Counted from the stretch's first letter, positions 54,001-62,613 are shown. The stretch is DNA of 64,000 bases from Bacteroidetes bacterium UBA1935 (GCA_002337045.1 DDFF01000016.1:62001-126000); one strand, 5' to 3'. Program-made: numbers and translations. The notes: generated by a model from the letters alone, not told the origin.

Positions 54001-55039
54001 TAATAATAACATTGCCCTGCTTATCGCATGTGGCAGCGTTTACGAAGTCTGAACCTGCAGCACCATAGTAGGTTGCCCATGCACGTGTACCATCGGGGTT
54101 GAACTTTACCAGATAACCATCGAAACTACCGCCGCCATATGTTGTCTGGTACATGCCGGTAGTAGTAGAAATAGCCAATGTAGATTGTGTAGAGCCACAG
54201 AGAAAAACACTGCCAAAAGTATCTGCAGCAAGGTTGCTGCCAAGTGTATAGCTATCGCCACCATAGTAGGTGCCCCATTTCAAAACAGGGTCTATGGTTA
54301 GCTTGCCTTTATGCTTTGCTGTTTCAAAACCAAGTATATTATCTGTCAGTTTGTAATTGCTGTTTACAGGCTCCTTGTTTTCGCCAAAGCTAACCGGAGC
54401 CTCTTCTGTAATGCTGCCCATTGGTGTGTTGGCAATGAGTGCACCGTTTTCTATGTGTAGCGATGTAGCACCATCGTACTTGATGCGGATATCATCAGGG
54501 TTGCCGCCGGGGTGAACAATGAAATCGTACTTCACGCCTTTGCCATTGTTGGAAGAGTACAGAACCCAGTCTATGTTTTTATAAACGTTTTTGTAGATTA
54601 TCTTTTTATAACTGCCAGCACTAATACCGTTTTGATTGTTTGTATAGTAACGTTCGTAGTACGATTGTTTGTCTGCAGATACCAGAGAAGCATTAGGGTT
54701 GGCACCTACCAGCGATACATTCATTACATAGTAGGAAGTATTTAAAACCTGGGGCGGTTTTTGCCCGGGTTTTGGTGCATTTTCTATATGCGACCACTGG
54801 TATTGTATTTTACCGTTGCCCACGAACATGGTAAAATTTGCTGCTGCATTAACGGTATAGTCTATATCCTTTCTACATTGCCCGAACTGGTCAGTTAACT
54901 GGCCTTTATTTTCGATGAAGAGCGTGTTGGAAAGCTGCATGTCTGAGGGTGCAGATGCAGATTTTGCACTGCCCCCTAAACTTGCACATAGAGCTGTAAT
55001 AAGTAAAAAAGTACGATTAGGTAAAAGTCTTTGTCTCAA
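51032..55039 (-). CDS. Giant secreted protein: DUF7948/SBBP repeats, Ig-like domains, T9SS sorting domain
   Basis: The 1335-residue protein has a signal peptide (about 1-28) and an N-terminal DUF7948-like domain (about 35-250, LFIENKGQLTDQFGQ...). Repeated SBBP beta-propeller units of the WGTYYGG...DxxGNVYVCGxT type follow (about 255-730). Several Ig/PKD-like domains with paired Cys lie at about 740-1245. The type A sorting domain (about 1250-1335) starts FAFPNPNKGTF. Export by T9SS and surface display are expected. The role may be adhesion or polymer binding. The gene is monocistronic. Confidence 0.88.
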   Translation of the reverse strand: MRQRLLPNRTFLLITALCASLGGSAKSASAPSDMQLSNTLFIENKGQLTDQFGQCRKDIDYTVNAAANFTMFVGNGKIQYQWSHIENAPKPGQKPPQVLNTSYYVMNVSLVGANPNASLVSADKQSYYERYYTNNQNGISAGSYKKIIYKNVYKNIDWVLYSSNNGKGVKYDFIVHPGGNPDDIRIKYDGATSLHIENGALIANTPMGSITEEAPVSFGENKEPVNSNYKLTDNILGFETAKHKGKLTIDPVLKWGTYYGGDSYTLGSNLAADTFGSVFLCGSTQSTLAISTTTGMYQTTYGGGSFDGYLVKFNPDGTRAWATYYGAAGSDFVNAATCDKQGNVIITGHTNSSSGLSTSGAQQPLNASQLLVTVYDLDAFVAKFASNGAIVFGTFMGGLYSEESYAVATDNQNNIYIGGVTLSTNNIATSGAFLNTLAAGFLVKYNPSGARQWGTYVRGKVNNITTDLANNVYICGFTQDTVSTTGGIAGTSAHQPLIGGGFGDGFFMKFNSGGSKLLGSYYGGYNNDEIKSIAVDPFNNIFVGGRTLSPTGIATSNGAQPNYMGATPQAVYDGFVVKFNAAGQRQWGTYVGDSLGNDNISSMNFSTDGTLWLFGSAGSRSLIATPNGYQTTNAGPPPNPIPVPLQYTECDGFAMRWTTDGVKKWGTYYGGSDWEYDVKGVINRNKIYLSGSTLSTSNIAVNGHQNTFTGTLTDTRAFLVQFETDTNVAIAMPFVDTNLCAGDSLYVKYFTITDFARSLAVSLNDFIIQLSDSAGNFTSPVTIGSINSYSSGYVPCKIPATAYEAKKYRIRIIASNPKDTFYHIGPNISIWRYHKPLAGIFSTRDTICENTAIVLDDFNSSTWPYNYSWTGPNGFTSSFHNAIIPAATVNYTYTGNYIVEADNHGCKMKDTVFVTVGMSPSAPKILGDTSICRGDTIKLTAFCDTPGVSYVWQDPTLMSPSLTANLTIPNASITDDGEYRLTAVSALGCPSPTIRRRVNIRPLPNPSISNVDPLCSGDSIKLNVDDTAALTTYSWSGPGSFSSTSKSPVVANATLTQSGKYAVVNTNKYGCKATDTVDVLVKPLPNQVDAINNGPICSTKDLQLNANNPTTGATYAWSGPNGYTSNSQNPVLTGAATAASGVYKVIVDLNGCKKEDTTRVTVYLTPDKPVVTGNTPLYVGEILRLKVENPQSGTDYLWLGPNNFSAPTLTPSVNSVLKSMAGYYKVTATIGTCSSSDSILVDILEKPEQAGKVLFAFPNPNKGTFTIVASVSSDKDVEIGIFDSGGKLVHSEKATPKNKKLEHTVYTYGKLASGVYRVNVMIDGKVETISLTVQL

Positions 55040-55212
55040 CGTCTATATTATTTAGTTTAGTAATATAAATATACTAATATTTAACCATTAAACTACGTCT
55101 AAAACGGGATGTAAAATTGTCCCTATCCTCTTTTTAATAGGTGTTTAATGCATGTTAGACTGAATGATTTGTGTATTTGTTTAATGTGTTTCGGTTGTAT
55201 AAACCAAAAGTT

Positions 55213-55297
55213 GTTAATCGTTGGTTAACCGTTTGTAAAAACAGCGTTAAGCAGGGGCAAAAAATATGCAATAACTATAGTGGTGAATGATATTTGT
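55213..55297 (+). promoter_or_regulatory. GTTAA box array and -7 box of the 55340 gene
   Basis: GTTAAT (55213-55218), GTTAAC (55224-55229) and GTTAAG (55246-55251) precede a -7-like GATATTTG (55290-55297). The last box lies 39 bases before the -7 box, as in the two 447-bp units (38 bases). A long A/C-rich leader follows. The 175 bases from 55040 to 55212 hold nothing recognisable. Confidence 0.55.
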
Positions 55298-55339
55298 ATC
55301 ATCAAACAAACAACAAACAAAACAAACAACAAAACAAAC

Positions 55340-55885
55340 ATGAAGAAGATACTATTGTTCACGGCACTGCTACTAGGTATAGCATCAGCAAGCAAGGCGC
55401 AGGCGCCTGCTAGCACTGCCAGCCAGACAACAAATCTGAATCTGACAAACGCTATCGAGCTTTCTTTCGTAGCAAACAGCAGCGCTACGGGTGCTGCACT
55501 GAATTTCGCCTTCAATACGGTGAACGATTATGCCAACGGGTTGGAAAGCGCACCTGTACAAATGAATGTACGTTCAAACAAGACATTCAACCTGTCTGTA
55601 AAATCAAGCGGTGCGTATTTCAACTACAGCGGTACTACCACGCCTGCTCCGCAGATGTATGTAGGTAGCGTACTGTACTTTAAAATGACACAAAACAACA
55701 CCGGCGGTTGGAGCTGGGTGAACAACAGGTATGATTATATAGACCATTACAACTGGACATTCCTGTATAACGGTACCAATGGCGGCGACCAAAACTTTAC
55801 ACTGGTATACAAAGTAACACCGGGTTTCACCTTCCCTGCAGGTACATATACTACAGACGTAATATTTACCGCTACTCAACAATAA
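55340..55885 (+). CDS. Secreted beta-sandwich protein, possibly surface or pilin-like
   Basis: From ATG 55340 it is 181 residues; an in-frame upstream start lies in the A/C-rich leader and is rejected. The signal peptide (1-20, MKKILLFTALLLGIASASKA) is followed by a strand-rich body. The final strand, FPAGTYTTDVIFTATQQ, resembles the last beta-strand of spore-coat U, chaperone-usher or WxL-type surface domains. No sorting domain is present. The GTTAA boxes upstream match those of the duplicated peptide units. Confidence 0.65.
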   Translation: MKKILLFTALLLGIASASKAQAPASTASQTTNLNLTNAIELSFVANSSATGAALNFAFNTVNDYANGLESAPVQMNVRSNKTFNLSVKSSGAYFNYSGTTTPAPQMYVGSVLYFKMTQNNTGGWSWVNNRYDYIDHYNWTFLYNGTNGGDQNFTLVYKVTPGFTFPAGTYTTDVIFTATQQ

Positions 55886-55911
55886 TATAGCTTATCTCAA
55901 ATATTTCATCA

Positions 55912-55938
55912 AGACGTAGCAGCCTGCTACGTCTTTTT
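55912..55938 (+). terminator. Intrinsic terminator
   Basis: AGACGTAGC and GCTACGTCT form a stem, then T5. Confidence 0.85.
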
Positions 55939-56015
55939 CATATCCCGTTTCTGCCAAATATTAAGATTTTGCTGTGATGGGATTCAGTATATTAGTAGCC
56001 TAAAAAACAGACTGC

Positions 56016-57554
56016 ATGTTCAAAAAAATATTATTTAGTACAGCATTTGTATTTGCTGCTGCTGCCGGTATGGCACAGCCGGTATTTATAGACTCTGTAG
56101 ACAGAACTAATGTTGGAAGAATATACAGGGTGGGCGATGTTAGTGAAGTATATACCTATTTTATAAAATCGGAGCCGAGGTCTAAAAATGCATCACTTAT
56201 AGTAAAAATAGCAAGCCCCGGGCAGCAGGAGCCTCGCAGTTTTGCCGTGGAGGTAGACAAAAATACTGTAGTGTTGAGTACTGCCGCTTCTCAAATGGCT
56301 ATTGCATTTTTAACCTACAACACGGCTACTAAGTCCTGTTCTTTATTTTCTGTAGATTTTGGGGGGAGGGTATCGGCACGTGTAACGGTAGAAGGATTGC
56401 CTGCAGAGCAAATGAGCTGGGATAATGACTTGCGCCTGCTGCCTGTAATGCCGGAGGGCTTTATGTTGGTAGCACCAAAAGCTAAGATACAAGGCTATGC
56501 CATAACCGCATATGATGGTGAAATGAAAGAGATGTGGGCTGAGACTTTTGAGGCAAAGAACAACACGCTTGAACTGATAGACATCAAACAAGTAGGGCCC
56601 GAAGACGTATTTGTGCTTCGTCGGGAATTGACGGATGCAAAGCAACAAAAGTATAGCCACTCTTTACAGGTGTTCAGCCCAGTGCGACATGGAGAATCTG
56701 TAATTACAGAGCTAAAAGACAAAAACAATAACTACTGCTTTGCAAGCACACTAAGCGAAAAAGACGGACAAGTATTGGTTGCCGGACTATGCTATAAAGA
56801 TGGTAAATATGTGAAAGGGCTACCAACCGGTATTTCAATATTTGAAATGCTGCCTGATGGTAATATTAATAAATCGATATTTTGCGATGCGCAGCAACTG
56901 AGTAAGTTTTTGCCGGATGCTGTAATATCTGCAATGGCTACAAACAGTGTGCTGAATCTGGAGTTTGCGGTTAATGATCAACAGCAGGAAATGTACTATG
57001 TAGTAGCCGAACTGGTAGGGAAGAGCATTAAAGATGCGAAACAGTTGGAATCTAAAATAAGTGTATCTGACTTGATGACTTTAGGAATAAGCAGAGAGGG
57101 TGAATTGCAAAAACTTGCTGTGGCGGAAAAAGCACCACATATAGATATTGCTATGAAAGGTGCACCTACAAATGCAGATATGTACGGAACCGTAAATTGG
57201 CTGAATAGAAACAGACTGGTGAATACGCGTTTTGTAACACAATTGCAGGACGGATATTATGTGTGTACTAAGGGTACTGATACAGCCAGACACGAAACCG
57301 AGGCAATATTTATAAAAATAGATAACCCTACAATAGCAAATCAGTTTGGCATAATAATGGCAAGAACACAAAGCAGTGATATGGGGCTGAAACCATTGAC
57401 AAGATTTAGTGTAAATGCTGGTACTGCAGATTTTGGTGCAAAGCGTTGGCAACAGAGCGATGTGTATATGCTGAAGGGAATGCAGTTTGTGTTTTATAAT
57501 CTGGCCGATAACAAAGCTGCCATGTATTTTGATGTAATTAACAGACGCCCGTAA
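56016..57554 (+). CDS. Secreted hypothetical protein
   Basis: The 512-residue protein has a signal peptide (1-20, ending GMAQ) and repeated beta-strand blades, probably a propeller-like fold. No sorting domain and no known motif are visible. It stands between terminators. It lies in the secreted-protein-rich end of the window. Confidence 0.7.
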   Translation: MFKKILFSTAFVFAAAAGMAQPVFIDSVDRTNVGRIYRVGDVSEVYTYFIKSEPRSKNASLIVKIASPGQQEPRSFAVEVDKNTVVLSTAASQMAIAFLTYNTATKSCSLFSVDFGGRVSARVTVEGLPAEQMSWDNDLRLLPVMPEGFMLVAPKAKIQGYAITAYDGEMKEMWAETFEAKNNTLELIDIKQVGPEDVFVLRRELTDAKQQKYSHSLQVFSPVRHGESVITELKDKNNNYCFASTLSEKDGQVLVAGLCYKDGKYVKGLPTGISIFEMLPDGNINKSIFCDAQQLSKFLPDAVISAMATNSVLNLEFAVNDQQQEMYYVVAELVGKSIKDAKQLESKISVSDLMTLGISREGELQKLAVAEKAPHIDIAMKGAPTNADMYGTVNWLNRNRLVNTRFVTQLQDGYYVCTKGTDTARHETEAIFIKIDNPTIANQFGIIMARTQSSDMGLKPLTRFSVNAGTADFGAKRWQQSDVYMLKGMQFVFYNLADNKAAMYFDVINRRP

Positions 57555-57587
57555 CGGGTAGCCCTCTACACATTGTATAAAAAGCAA

Positions 57588-57617
57588 GAAGCCACCAGGA
57601 ATGGTGGCATTCTTTTT
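57588..57617. terminator. Intrinsic terminator
   Basis: GCCACCA(ggaa)TGGTGGC stem with a mismatched extension AGAA/ATTCT, then T5. The 200 bases after it are AT-rich and hold no gene. Confidence 0.7.
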
Positions 57618-57828
57618 ATCAAACAAAACAAACAAAGTGTGCAGGTATGCCTGCTAATATTATTTACCTGTTGAAATAACAGGGGTATTTCTATTGCAAA
57701 GGTAGAATTCAATACAAAAAAAACTACTATTCGTTAGCTTTTTTTCAAAAATTCTATTTTCATTGGTGTAAAAAAAGGATTATCAATTAGTTACGTGTTG
57801 GTGTGTATTATTGATGTAGATACACAGA

Positions 57829-58332
57829 TTAATGCCTGAACATAAGAACCCAATACCCGGGGTCATAATCATCTGGCAAAAGCGTGTATTCGTAGGTCTT
57901 TCCCTTAAAGTTTACCGGGCTGCCTTGTGTACTTATTGCCATGATGGTTTCCGGAGTTACGTTGGCATTAAATAAAAAATTGTAAATTTTTGTCATCACT
58001 GGCAGATCTGCGCTGATGCGTTGATAATTCACAACGGCTCTTTTGGGCTTTTTGCCTTCTTCATCGCTCACCATATCAAAGCCATAGTCCATTCTCAACG
58101 ACTCGTTTTTCTCATTTTTGTACACATACCGTACCATGTACCTGGTTTCATTGTCTATAAAAGCAATGTTGTAGCCTGGTGCCAGCTCGGCAATTTTTTC
58201 ACAAAAACGGCGTGCAATATCTACACTTGTATCCATTGCCAGTACCCTTATGGTCAATGCATCTTCATCTACCTGCGAAAAGCCGGTAAATGAAACCATC
58301 ATTAAGAATATAATACTAATTACAAACTTCAC
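57829..58332 (-). CDS. Secreted hypothetical protein
   Basis: The 167-residue protein has a signal peptide (1-19, ending GFSQ) and a mixed helix/strand body. No domain is recognised. Its neighbours are T9SS-exported proteins. Confidence 0.65.
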   Translation of the reverse strand: MKFVISIIFLMMVSFTGFSQVDEDALTIRVLAMDTSVDIARRFCEKIAELAPGYNIAFIDNETRYMVRYVYKNEKNESLRMDYGFDMVSDEEGKKPKRAVVNYQRISADLPVMTKIYNFLFNANVTPETIMAISTQGSPVNFKGKTYEYTLLPDDYDPGYWVLMFRH

Positions 58333-58391
58333 GCTATGGGGGTATTTTCAATTTAAAAATATAAAATATGCGGTAAATAGCACGTTTATAT

Positions 58392-58424
58392 AAAAAAACT
58401 ACCACCTTAAGGTGGTAGTTTTAA
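58392..58424. terminator. Bidirectional terminator
   Basis: AAACTACCACC and GGTGGTAGTTT form a stem with loop TTAA. It serves the minus-strand gene at 58447. Confidence 0.75.
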
Positions 58425-58446
58425 CAAAATTGATATTTAAAGATTG

Positions 58447-59814
58447 CTATCTCGAAATGGTAAACTTACTAGCTCTCAGCACACCATCTTCATTTTTTAC
58501 ATAAAGTGCATAGGTGCCGTTTGGCAGGGTGCTTACATCGGCAGTTGTGGTATTGTCTTTAGTATTCCATTGTTTTACCACAGTACCATTCATGCTGTGT
58601 ATTGCAATTGCTGATGTTTGGTTTTGTGTATTGCCAAGTGCAATGGTAAGCTCGTTGCTGGCAGGTACAGGATATATATTTACAGGCTGCGCAGATGCTA
58701 CGTTGTTAATACCTGTAGTATAATAGTATTCGTAGTAGTATCTGATCTGGGTATTGCCGTCGGCATATTTCCAGTAGCCTGCAAGATCCCATTTTTGAGT
58801 TGTTACAGACTCCAGCAGGCCTATTGCATTGTATGTATAACTCTCTCTGGCTGCATTTACAAAACTGCTGGTAACAGCGCTCCATAACATGGTAATTTCC
58901 GATGTTTTATCATCATTGGCATTGTAGGTAAATAGCTGCTTGTTGTATGTTTCCCAACGGTTGTTGTTCCAAATGTACTTGATGCTTTGTGTAAGGTTGC
59001 CGCTGGTATATGTGTATTCGTAGCGTTCTGTATTATCCCAGTTATTTGTAATGCTGTTCCACCTTTCTAATATATAAGTAGCTACTTCATTATCAGTATT
59101 ATAGGTATAGGTTTTGCGCTCGTTGTAGTTAAGTGTACCTGTACCGTGTTGTGCAACCTTATCTATTACAGAGATAATATTGTTGTTATTATCGTATATA
59201 TAGCTGGCGCTGTAGCTGTTAGAGCTTACATCTATAACATTATTACCATCGTAGGTGAGGACAGATGGCACATCGTGTGCCCAGGTGCCGCCAACCCACA
59301 GCTGAAACATAGATTCTTTTATCTTCTGCGTGCCTGCTACATATGTATACTGGTATCTTGCAGAGTCTTTCCATGCACCTGCAGACAGGCGCCATGTGGC
59401 GTATGTGAGCGATAGTACATTGTTGCTATCGTTAAATGTTTGTTTTCTGAATAGCCTGTTATCGTATGCAGCGGCGCCTGCATTGTAGAAATAAGTAGTA
59501 GCGTCGTCAAACAGTACAGATTCGTCGTAGTTTGGGCGCTCTACAGATATCTGGCCACCACGTCCGTTGCTGTATTTATAAGAAACAGAGTCTACCGGCT
59601 GAAACCAAGTGCCACTATATTCCGTATATGTCTTTGCAACCAGCCTGTAGTTTTTGTAGGCAACCCATTTGTCGTTGCCTGCCTGAGGGGTGAAATGAGG
59701 GAAATTACCACCACCTATGACGATACCTGTCGTCATAGACTGTGGCCCTTCTATTGCCAGCACATTTGTGCTGCAACAAACCAATGCAGATAGATACAGT
59801 AAGACTTTTCTCAT
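58447..59814 (-). CDS. Secreted YD-repeat-like protein with T9SS sorting domain
   Basis: From ATG 59814 it is 455 residues; the 59859 start adds a non-signal leader. The signal peptide (1-20) precedes about ten repeats of the YTYNxxGxxxx...W...RYxYTY type (about 60-370), distantly like YD/RHS repeats. A sorting domain begins NIYPVPASNEL. It resembles its neighbour at 60867-62153 in layout. An inverted repeat TGTCATA...TATGACA (59899-59921) lies upstream. Confidence 0.82.
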   Translation of the reverse strand: MRKVLLYLSALVCCSTNVLAIEGPQSMTTGIVIGGGNFPHFTPQAGNDKWVAYKNYRLVAKTYTEYSGTWFQPVDSVSYKYSNGRGGQISVERPNYDESVLFDDATTYFYNAGAAAYDNRLFRKQTFNDSNNVLSLTYATWRLSAGAWKDSARYQYTYVAGTQKIKESMFQLWVGGTWAHDVPSVLTYDGNNVIDVSSNSYSASYIYDNNNNIISVIDKVAQHGTGTLNYNERKTYTYNTDNEVATYILERWNSITNNWDNTERYEYTYTSGNLTQSIKYIWNNNRWETYNKQLFTYNANDDKTSEITMLWSAVTSSFVNAARESYTYNAIGLLESVTTQKWDLAGYWKYADGNTQIRYYYEYYYTTGINNVASAQPVNIYPVPASNELTIALGNTQNQTSAIAIHSMNGTVVKQWNTKDNTTTADVSTLPNGTYALYVKNEDGVLRASKFTISR

Positions 59815-59983
59815 AACTATAGCTTTTGGCGGTGTTAAACAATGATTATTATCACCCAACTTCTACCCTAAATCTAAACATATTTTTCTAATGTGAATTG
59901 TCATATTTTACTACTATGACAAAACTTTGACACGCAGCTTACAATTCTGGGCAATAATGTGACAATTAAGTGCTTCAGCACCC

Positions 59984-60340
59984 CTATTTAGTTACCGTAA
60001 GTATTTCTTCCATTTGTGAAGTACCAACGATTTTTATCTTGTATTTGCCTGCGGGAAGTTGGGTAACATCCAGCGCGTATTGGTAGCTTTTGCGGGCGCC
60101 TACTTTTACCTCATTCAGCTGTGTATTGTACTGCATATCGTATATAATGATGCTGAAGGGTTGTGCGGTCTTCCAGTCTACATAAATATTTACATAGGTT
60201 TTAGCGGGGTTGGGGTATAGCTTCAGTCTGTCAGTATCAGCAGTTTGCTTGCTGTTTGTTTTTTCTGCTTGCTGTGCAAATGCAGGAGTGTAACCAAGAG
60301 TTATTAGAAGGAAAGATAATACTGCTATCAGCCTATGCAT
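59984..60340 (-). CDS. Signal peptide plus T9SS sorting domain with no cargo domain
   Basis: The 118-residue protein consists of a signal peptide (1-22, ending AFAQQ), a short polar linker (23-38) and a complete type A sorting domain (about 39-118, KLYPNPAKTYVNIYVDW ... LPAGKYKIKIVGTSQ). No room is left for a cargo. The promoter region faces the first 447-bp unit. It may be the remnant of a deleted protein, or a sorting-signal peptide that acts on its own. Confidence 0.8.
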   Translation of the reverse strand: MHRLIAVLSFLLITLGYTPAFAQQAEKTNSKQTADTDRLKLYPNPAKTYVNIYVDWKTAQPFSIIIYDMQYNTQLNEVKVGARKSYQYALDVTQLPAGKYKIKIVGTSQMEEILTVTK

Positions 60341-60447
60341 AATGAAGGTTTTTTGTAAATGTACTGAAAAATAATACAGATGTACCGAAAGTGTATATGA
60401 GTGTGTGTGATCGCTGAAAGTATTGCCAGTATTGGCTTTCGTGCTTG

Positions 60448-60569
60448 GTTAACAAGTAGTTTGTAAACAGTGTGTTAACCACTTGTCAGTTTTTTCGTTA
60501 ACCAGTTTTAAAGCCCTCGTTAAGTGGGCTTTATTATTTGGAGAGGGGGTGTTGCGTGATGCATCTTTG
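60448..60569 (+). promoter_or_regulatory. Four GTTAA boxes and promoter, copy A
   Basis: GTTAAC boxes lie at 60448, 60474 and 60497 and GTTAAG at 60519, spaced 26, 23 and 22 bases. Then TTTG (60537-60540) and CATCTTTG (60562-60569) form a promoter with 21 bases between. Confidence 0.7.
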
Positions 60570-60638
60570 TTTCATCAAAGCAAAAAACACAAAACAAAAA
60601 CACAATTTCAAAACAAAACACAAATAAAAAACACAATC

Positions 60639-60734
60639 ATGAAAAGCGCCGTTTACACAAAATCAGAAGTATCAAAAAAGATAATGTTATACGTATCTAT
60701 TGTTACGTGTGTGGTGTTGGCGGTAAATTTCTAA
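60639..60734 (+). CDS. 31-residue hydrophobic peptide, copy A
   Basis: ATG 60639 opens a 31-codon gene. A basic, polar N-terminus (MKSAVYTKSEVSKK) precedes one membrane-length segment (IMLYVSIVTCVVLAVNF) with a single Cys. Compared with copy B, the 22 codons from Glu onward show ten synonymous changes and one conservative Tyr/Phe change. That is strong evidence for selection on the protein. The function is unknown. Possibilities include a type I toxin, a regulatory membrane peptide or a stress peptide. Confidence 0.8.
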   Translation: MKSAVYTKSEVSKKIMLYVSIVTCVVLAVNF

Positions 60735-60744
60735 AAGAGTATTA

Positions 60745-60790
60745 ATCGGGTGCTGCCGGTTTTTGCGATGATGTTCCGCGCAGCCCCGAT
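60745..60790 (+). ncRNA. Conserved 46-nt hairpin after the peptide gene, copy A
   Basis: Arms ATCGGG/CCCGAT and GCTGC/GCAGC pair around a bulged T, enclosing a conserved inner loop with CGG/CCG. The same structure occurs 1869 bases downstream. It starts 10 bases after the peptide stop and is followed by a 45-base conserved tail and terminator. Confidence 0.6.
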
Positions 60791-60834
60791 TTACTCATTT
60801 TCTACACAGTTCTCTCTTATCCTCTATATGTAAC

Positions 60835-60868
60835 AAAGCCCCTTTCCAGGGGCTTTTTCGTTTTTTTT
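60835..60868. terminator. Terminator of unit A
   Basis: AAAGCCCC and GGGGCTTT form the stem, then T-rich sequence. It also serves the convergent gene ending at 60867. Confidence 0.8.
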
Positions 60869-62153
60869 ATCTGGAGATGATGAATTGTTGCGAGCCGGCA
60901 ATGTCTTTTCCATCCACTCTCAGCACATACATGCCCGATGGCAGGTCTGCCACTACTATTTGCATACGCAGTTGTATGGTTGGTGCAGCTTCCTGTTTCC
61001 TCAACAGCCTGCCTTGCACATCGTAAATACCTACCGTAACGGCAGCTTGTACAGGTAGCTCGGCATTCAGGTGAATGATATCTGTTGCAGGGTTGGGGTA
61101 GGTGGCAAGGTTTATTTGTATGTTTTGTGCTGTAGCTATGCTTGTTGGGAAGTAGGGCTCGTAGGTAAAATAATAATTGGTTGTGTTGCGACCCTGAGCA
61201 TCTGCATATGCCTGCCATTGGCCATCTTTCCAGAAGTGTGTTAATACACTATCCATCAGCATTGCTGGATTATAGTGGTAGTTATATTTGAAAGCGTTTT
61301 CCCAGCCATTGCTACGATTATACATCAGATAGGCAGAGTCCGGTTCGTTTTTTGTACTATACCAATACAGTTTTTTAGAAAAGTCGGTTTTAGGGCCAGA
61401 AGCACCGTTTGATGTGAAATATATCTCTGATGTGATCTTGCCACTACTATTGTAGGTATATGTATATCCATACTCGCTTGCAGAAGTCTGCATACGTGTA
61501 GTAATGCTAACAGGCAAGCCCGATGTGTTGTATGTATATGTAGTAATATCTGTAGGTGTGCCATTATAGGCAAAACCATAAACATACTCCAACAGGCCGG
61601 TGCTGTTGTAAGTGTATACCTTACAAATATTGCCATTCATGTAGAAGGTAGTATCTACCTGTTTCAGAAAATTGTAGCTATATCTTATTCTATTCAATCC
61701 TCTGCCTGATTCTGTCAGCAAACTGCCTTTGTAAAATAGTGTGTCATCTTGACCTGTAAACGGGGTGGTAATACCTGTTGATGACCTGACAAAGAAATTG
61801 TGCATCGTAATATTATCCACAGCGTCAAATGTTTGCGTACAAATGTGCAGAACACCAGACTTTGGGTATATCATACATACACTGCTATCAAACTTCAAGT
61901 ATGGTATTGTAGGAAGGAAGCTGTATTTGGATTCTGAGAATGCAGCGTTTCTGATGTATTCATTTGTATATATACCACCCCTGTTGTTTGAGTAATAATA
62001 GGTTGTAGAATCATGCTTCTGCCAAGCAGGACCTGAAGAAGTGAATTCGTAAACAAGTAGTTCAGATTTTTTAACTCTGTAATGCTGTGCAAAAAGGGTG
62101 TTACTGAATGTAAAGAGAATGATAAGAGCTGAGATAAGTCGGTTTAGTCTCAT
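60867..62153 (-). CDS. Secreted YD-repeat-like protein with T9SS sorting domain
   Basis: The 428-residue protein has a signal peptide (about 1-21, ending FAQ). Repeats of the YTYNxxGxxxSxI type (about 120-300), a short linker and a sorting domain starting NLATYPNPATD follow. It lies between the two 447-bp units: its 3' end overlaps the terminator of copy A and its start faces the regulatory region of copy B. It is a likely paralogue of the 58447 gene. Confidence 0.85.
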   Translation of the reverse strand: MRLNRLISALIILFTFSNTLFAQHYRVKKSELLVYEFTSSGPAWQKHDSTTYYYSNNRGGIYTNEYIRNAAFSESKYSFLPTIPYLKFDSSVCMIYPKSGVLHICTQTFDAVDNITMHNFFVRSSTGITTPFTGQDDTLFYKGSLLTESGRGLNRIRYSYNFLKQVDTTFYMNGNICKVYTYNSTGLLEYVYGFAYNGTPTDITTYTYNTSGLPVSITTRMQTSASEYGYTYTYNSSGKITSEIYFTSNGASGPKTDFSKKLYWYSTKNEPDSAYLMYNRSNGWENAFKYNYHYNPAMLMDSVLTHFWKDGQWQAYADAQGRNTTNYYFTYEPYFPTSIATAQNIQINLATYPNPATDIIHLNAELPVQAAVTVGIYDVQGRLLRKQEAAPTIQLRMQIVVADLPSGMYVLRVDGKDIAGSQQFIISR

Positions 62154-62314
62154 AAAGGTTTTATTTAGGTAGTTAAGAAATAAGGTGATATAAAATTATG
62201 CGGCGTCTTTTGTTGCAGCAAGCAGTTGCAGCAAGTATTGCAAATGTGTGACTGCCTTCTTACAGTTTTGTGATAATTGGCTGAAAGTGTTGTCTGTATT
62301 GGTTTCTATGGTTG

Positions 62315-62436
62315 GTTAACAAGTAGTTTGTAAATGGTGTGTTAACCACTTGTCAGTTTTTTCGTTAACCAGTTTTAAAGCCCTCGTTAAGTGAGCATTA
62401 TTATTTGGAGAGGGGGTGTTGTGTGATGCATCTTTG
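62315..62436 (+). promoter_or_regulatory. Four GTTAA boxes and promoter, copy B
   Basis: Boxes lie at 62315, 62341, 62364 and 62386 with the same 26, 23, 22 spacing. TTTG (62404-62407) and CATCTTTG (62429-62436) follow with 21 bases between. Confidence 0.7.
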
Positions 62437-62505
62437 TTTCATCAAAGCAAAAAACACAAACACAAAAACACAATTTCAAAACAAAACACAATAAAAAACA
62501 CAGTT

Positions 62506-62604
62506 ATGAAAAACACAGCTATCATCAACAAAGCAGAAGTTTCTAAGAAAATTATGTTGTTCGTATCTATCGTTACGTGCGTGGTGCTGGCGGTGAATTT
62601 CTAA
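62506..62604 (+). CDS. 32-residue hydrophobic peptide, copy B
   Basis: ATG 62506 opens a 32-codon gene, MKNTAIINKAEVSKK followed by IMLFVSIVTCVVLAVNF. The N-terminal ten residues differ from copy A, while the rest is conserved at protein level with ten silent changes. It has one membrane-length segment. It sits between the regulatory region and the conserved hairpin, as in copy A. Confidence 0.8.
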   Translation: MKNTAIINKAEVSKKIMLFVSIVTCVVLAVNF

Positions 62605-62613
62605 GGAGTATAA

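Larger units (their letters stand above)
60414..60868 (+). repeat. 447-bp repeated unit, copy A
   Basis: This is homologous along its length to 62281-62728 in the same orientation. It spans GTTAA boxes, promoter, leader, small-peptide gene, 46-nt hairpin and terminator. The upstream 140 bases differ at only about five positions. Confidence 0.9.

Noticed and set aside
60483..60638. In-frame extension upstream of mini-peptide A (and the matching one in copy B)
   Set aside because: It runs through the GTTAA boxes, the promoter and the A/C-rich leader. The two copies have compensating 1-base indels there, and the silent-change pattern only begins after the ATG.
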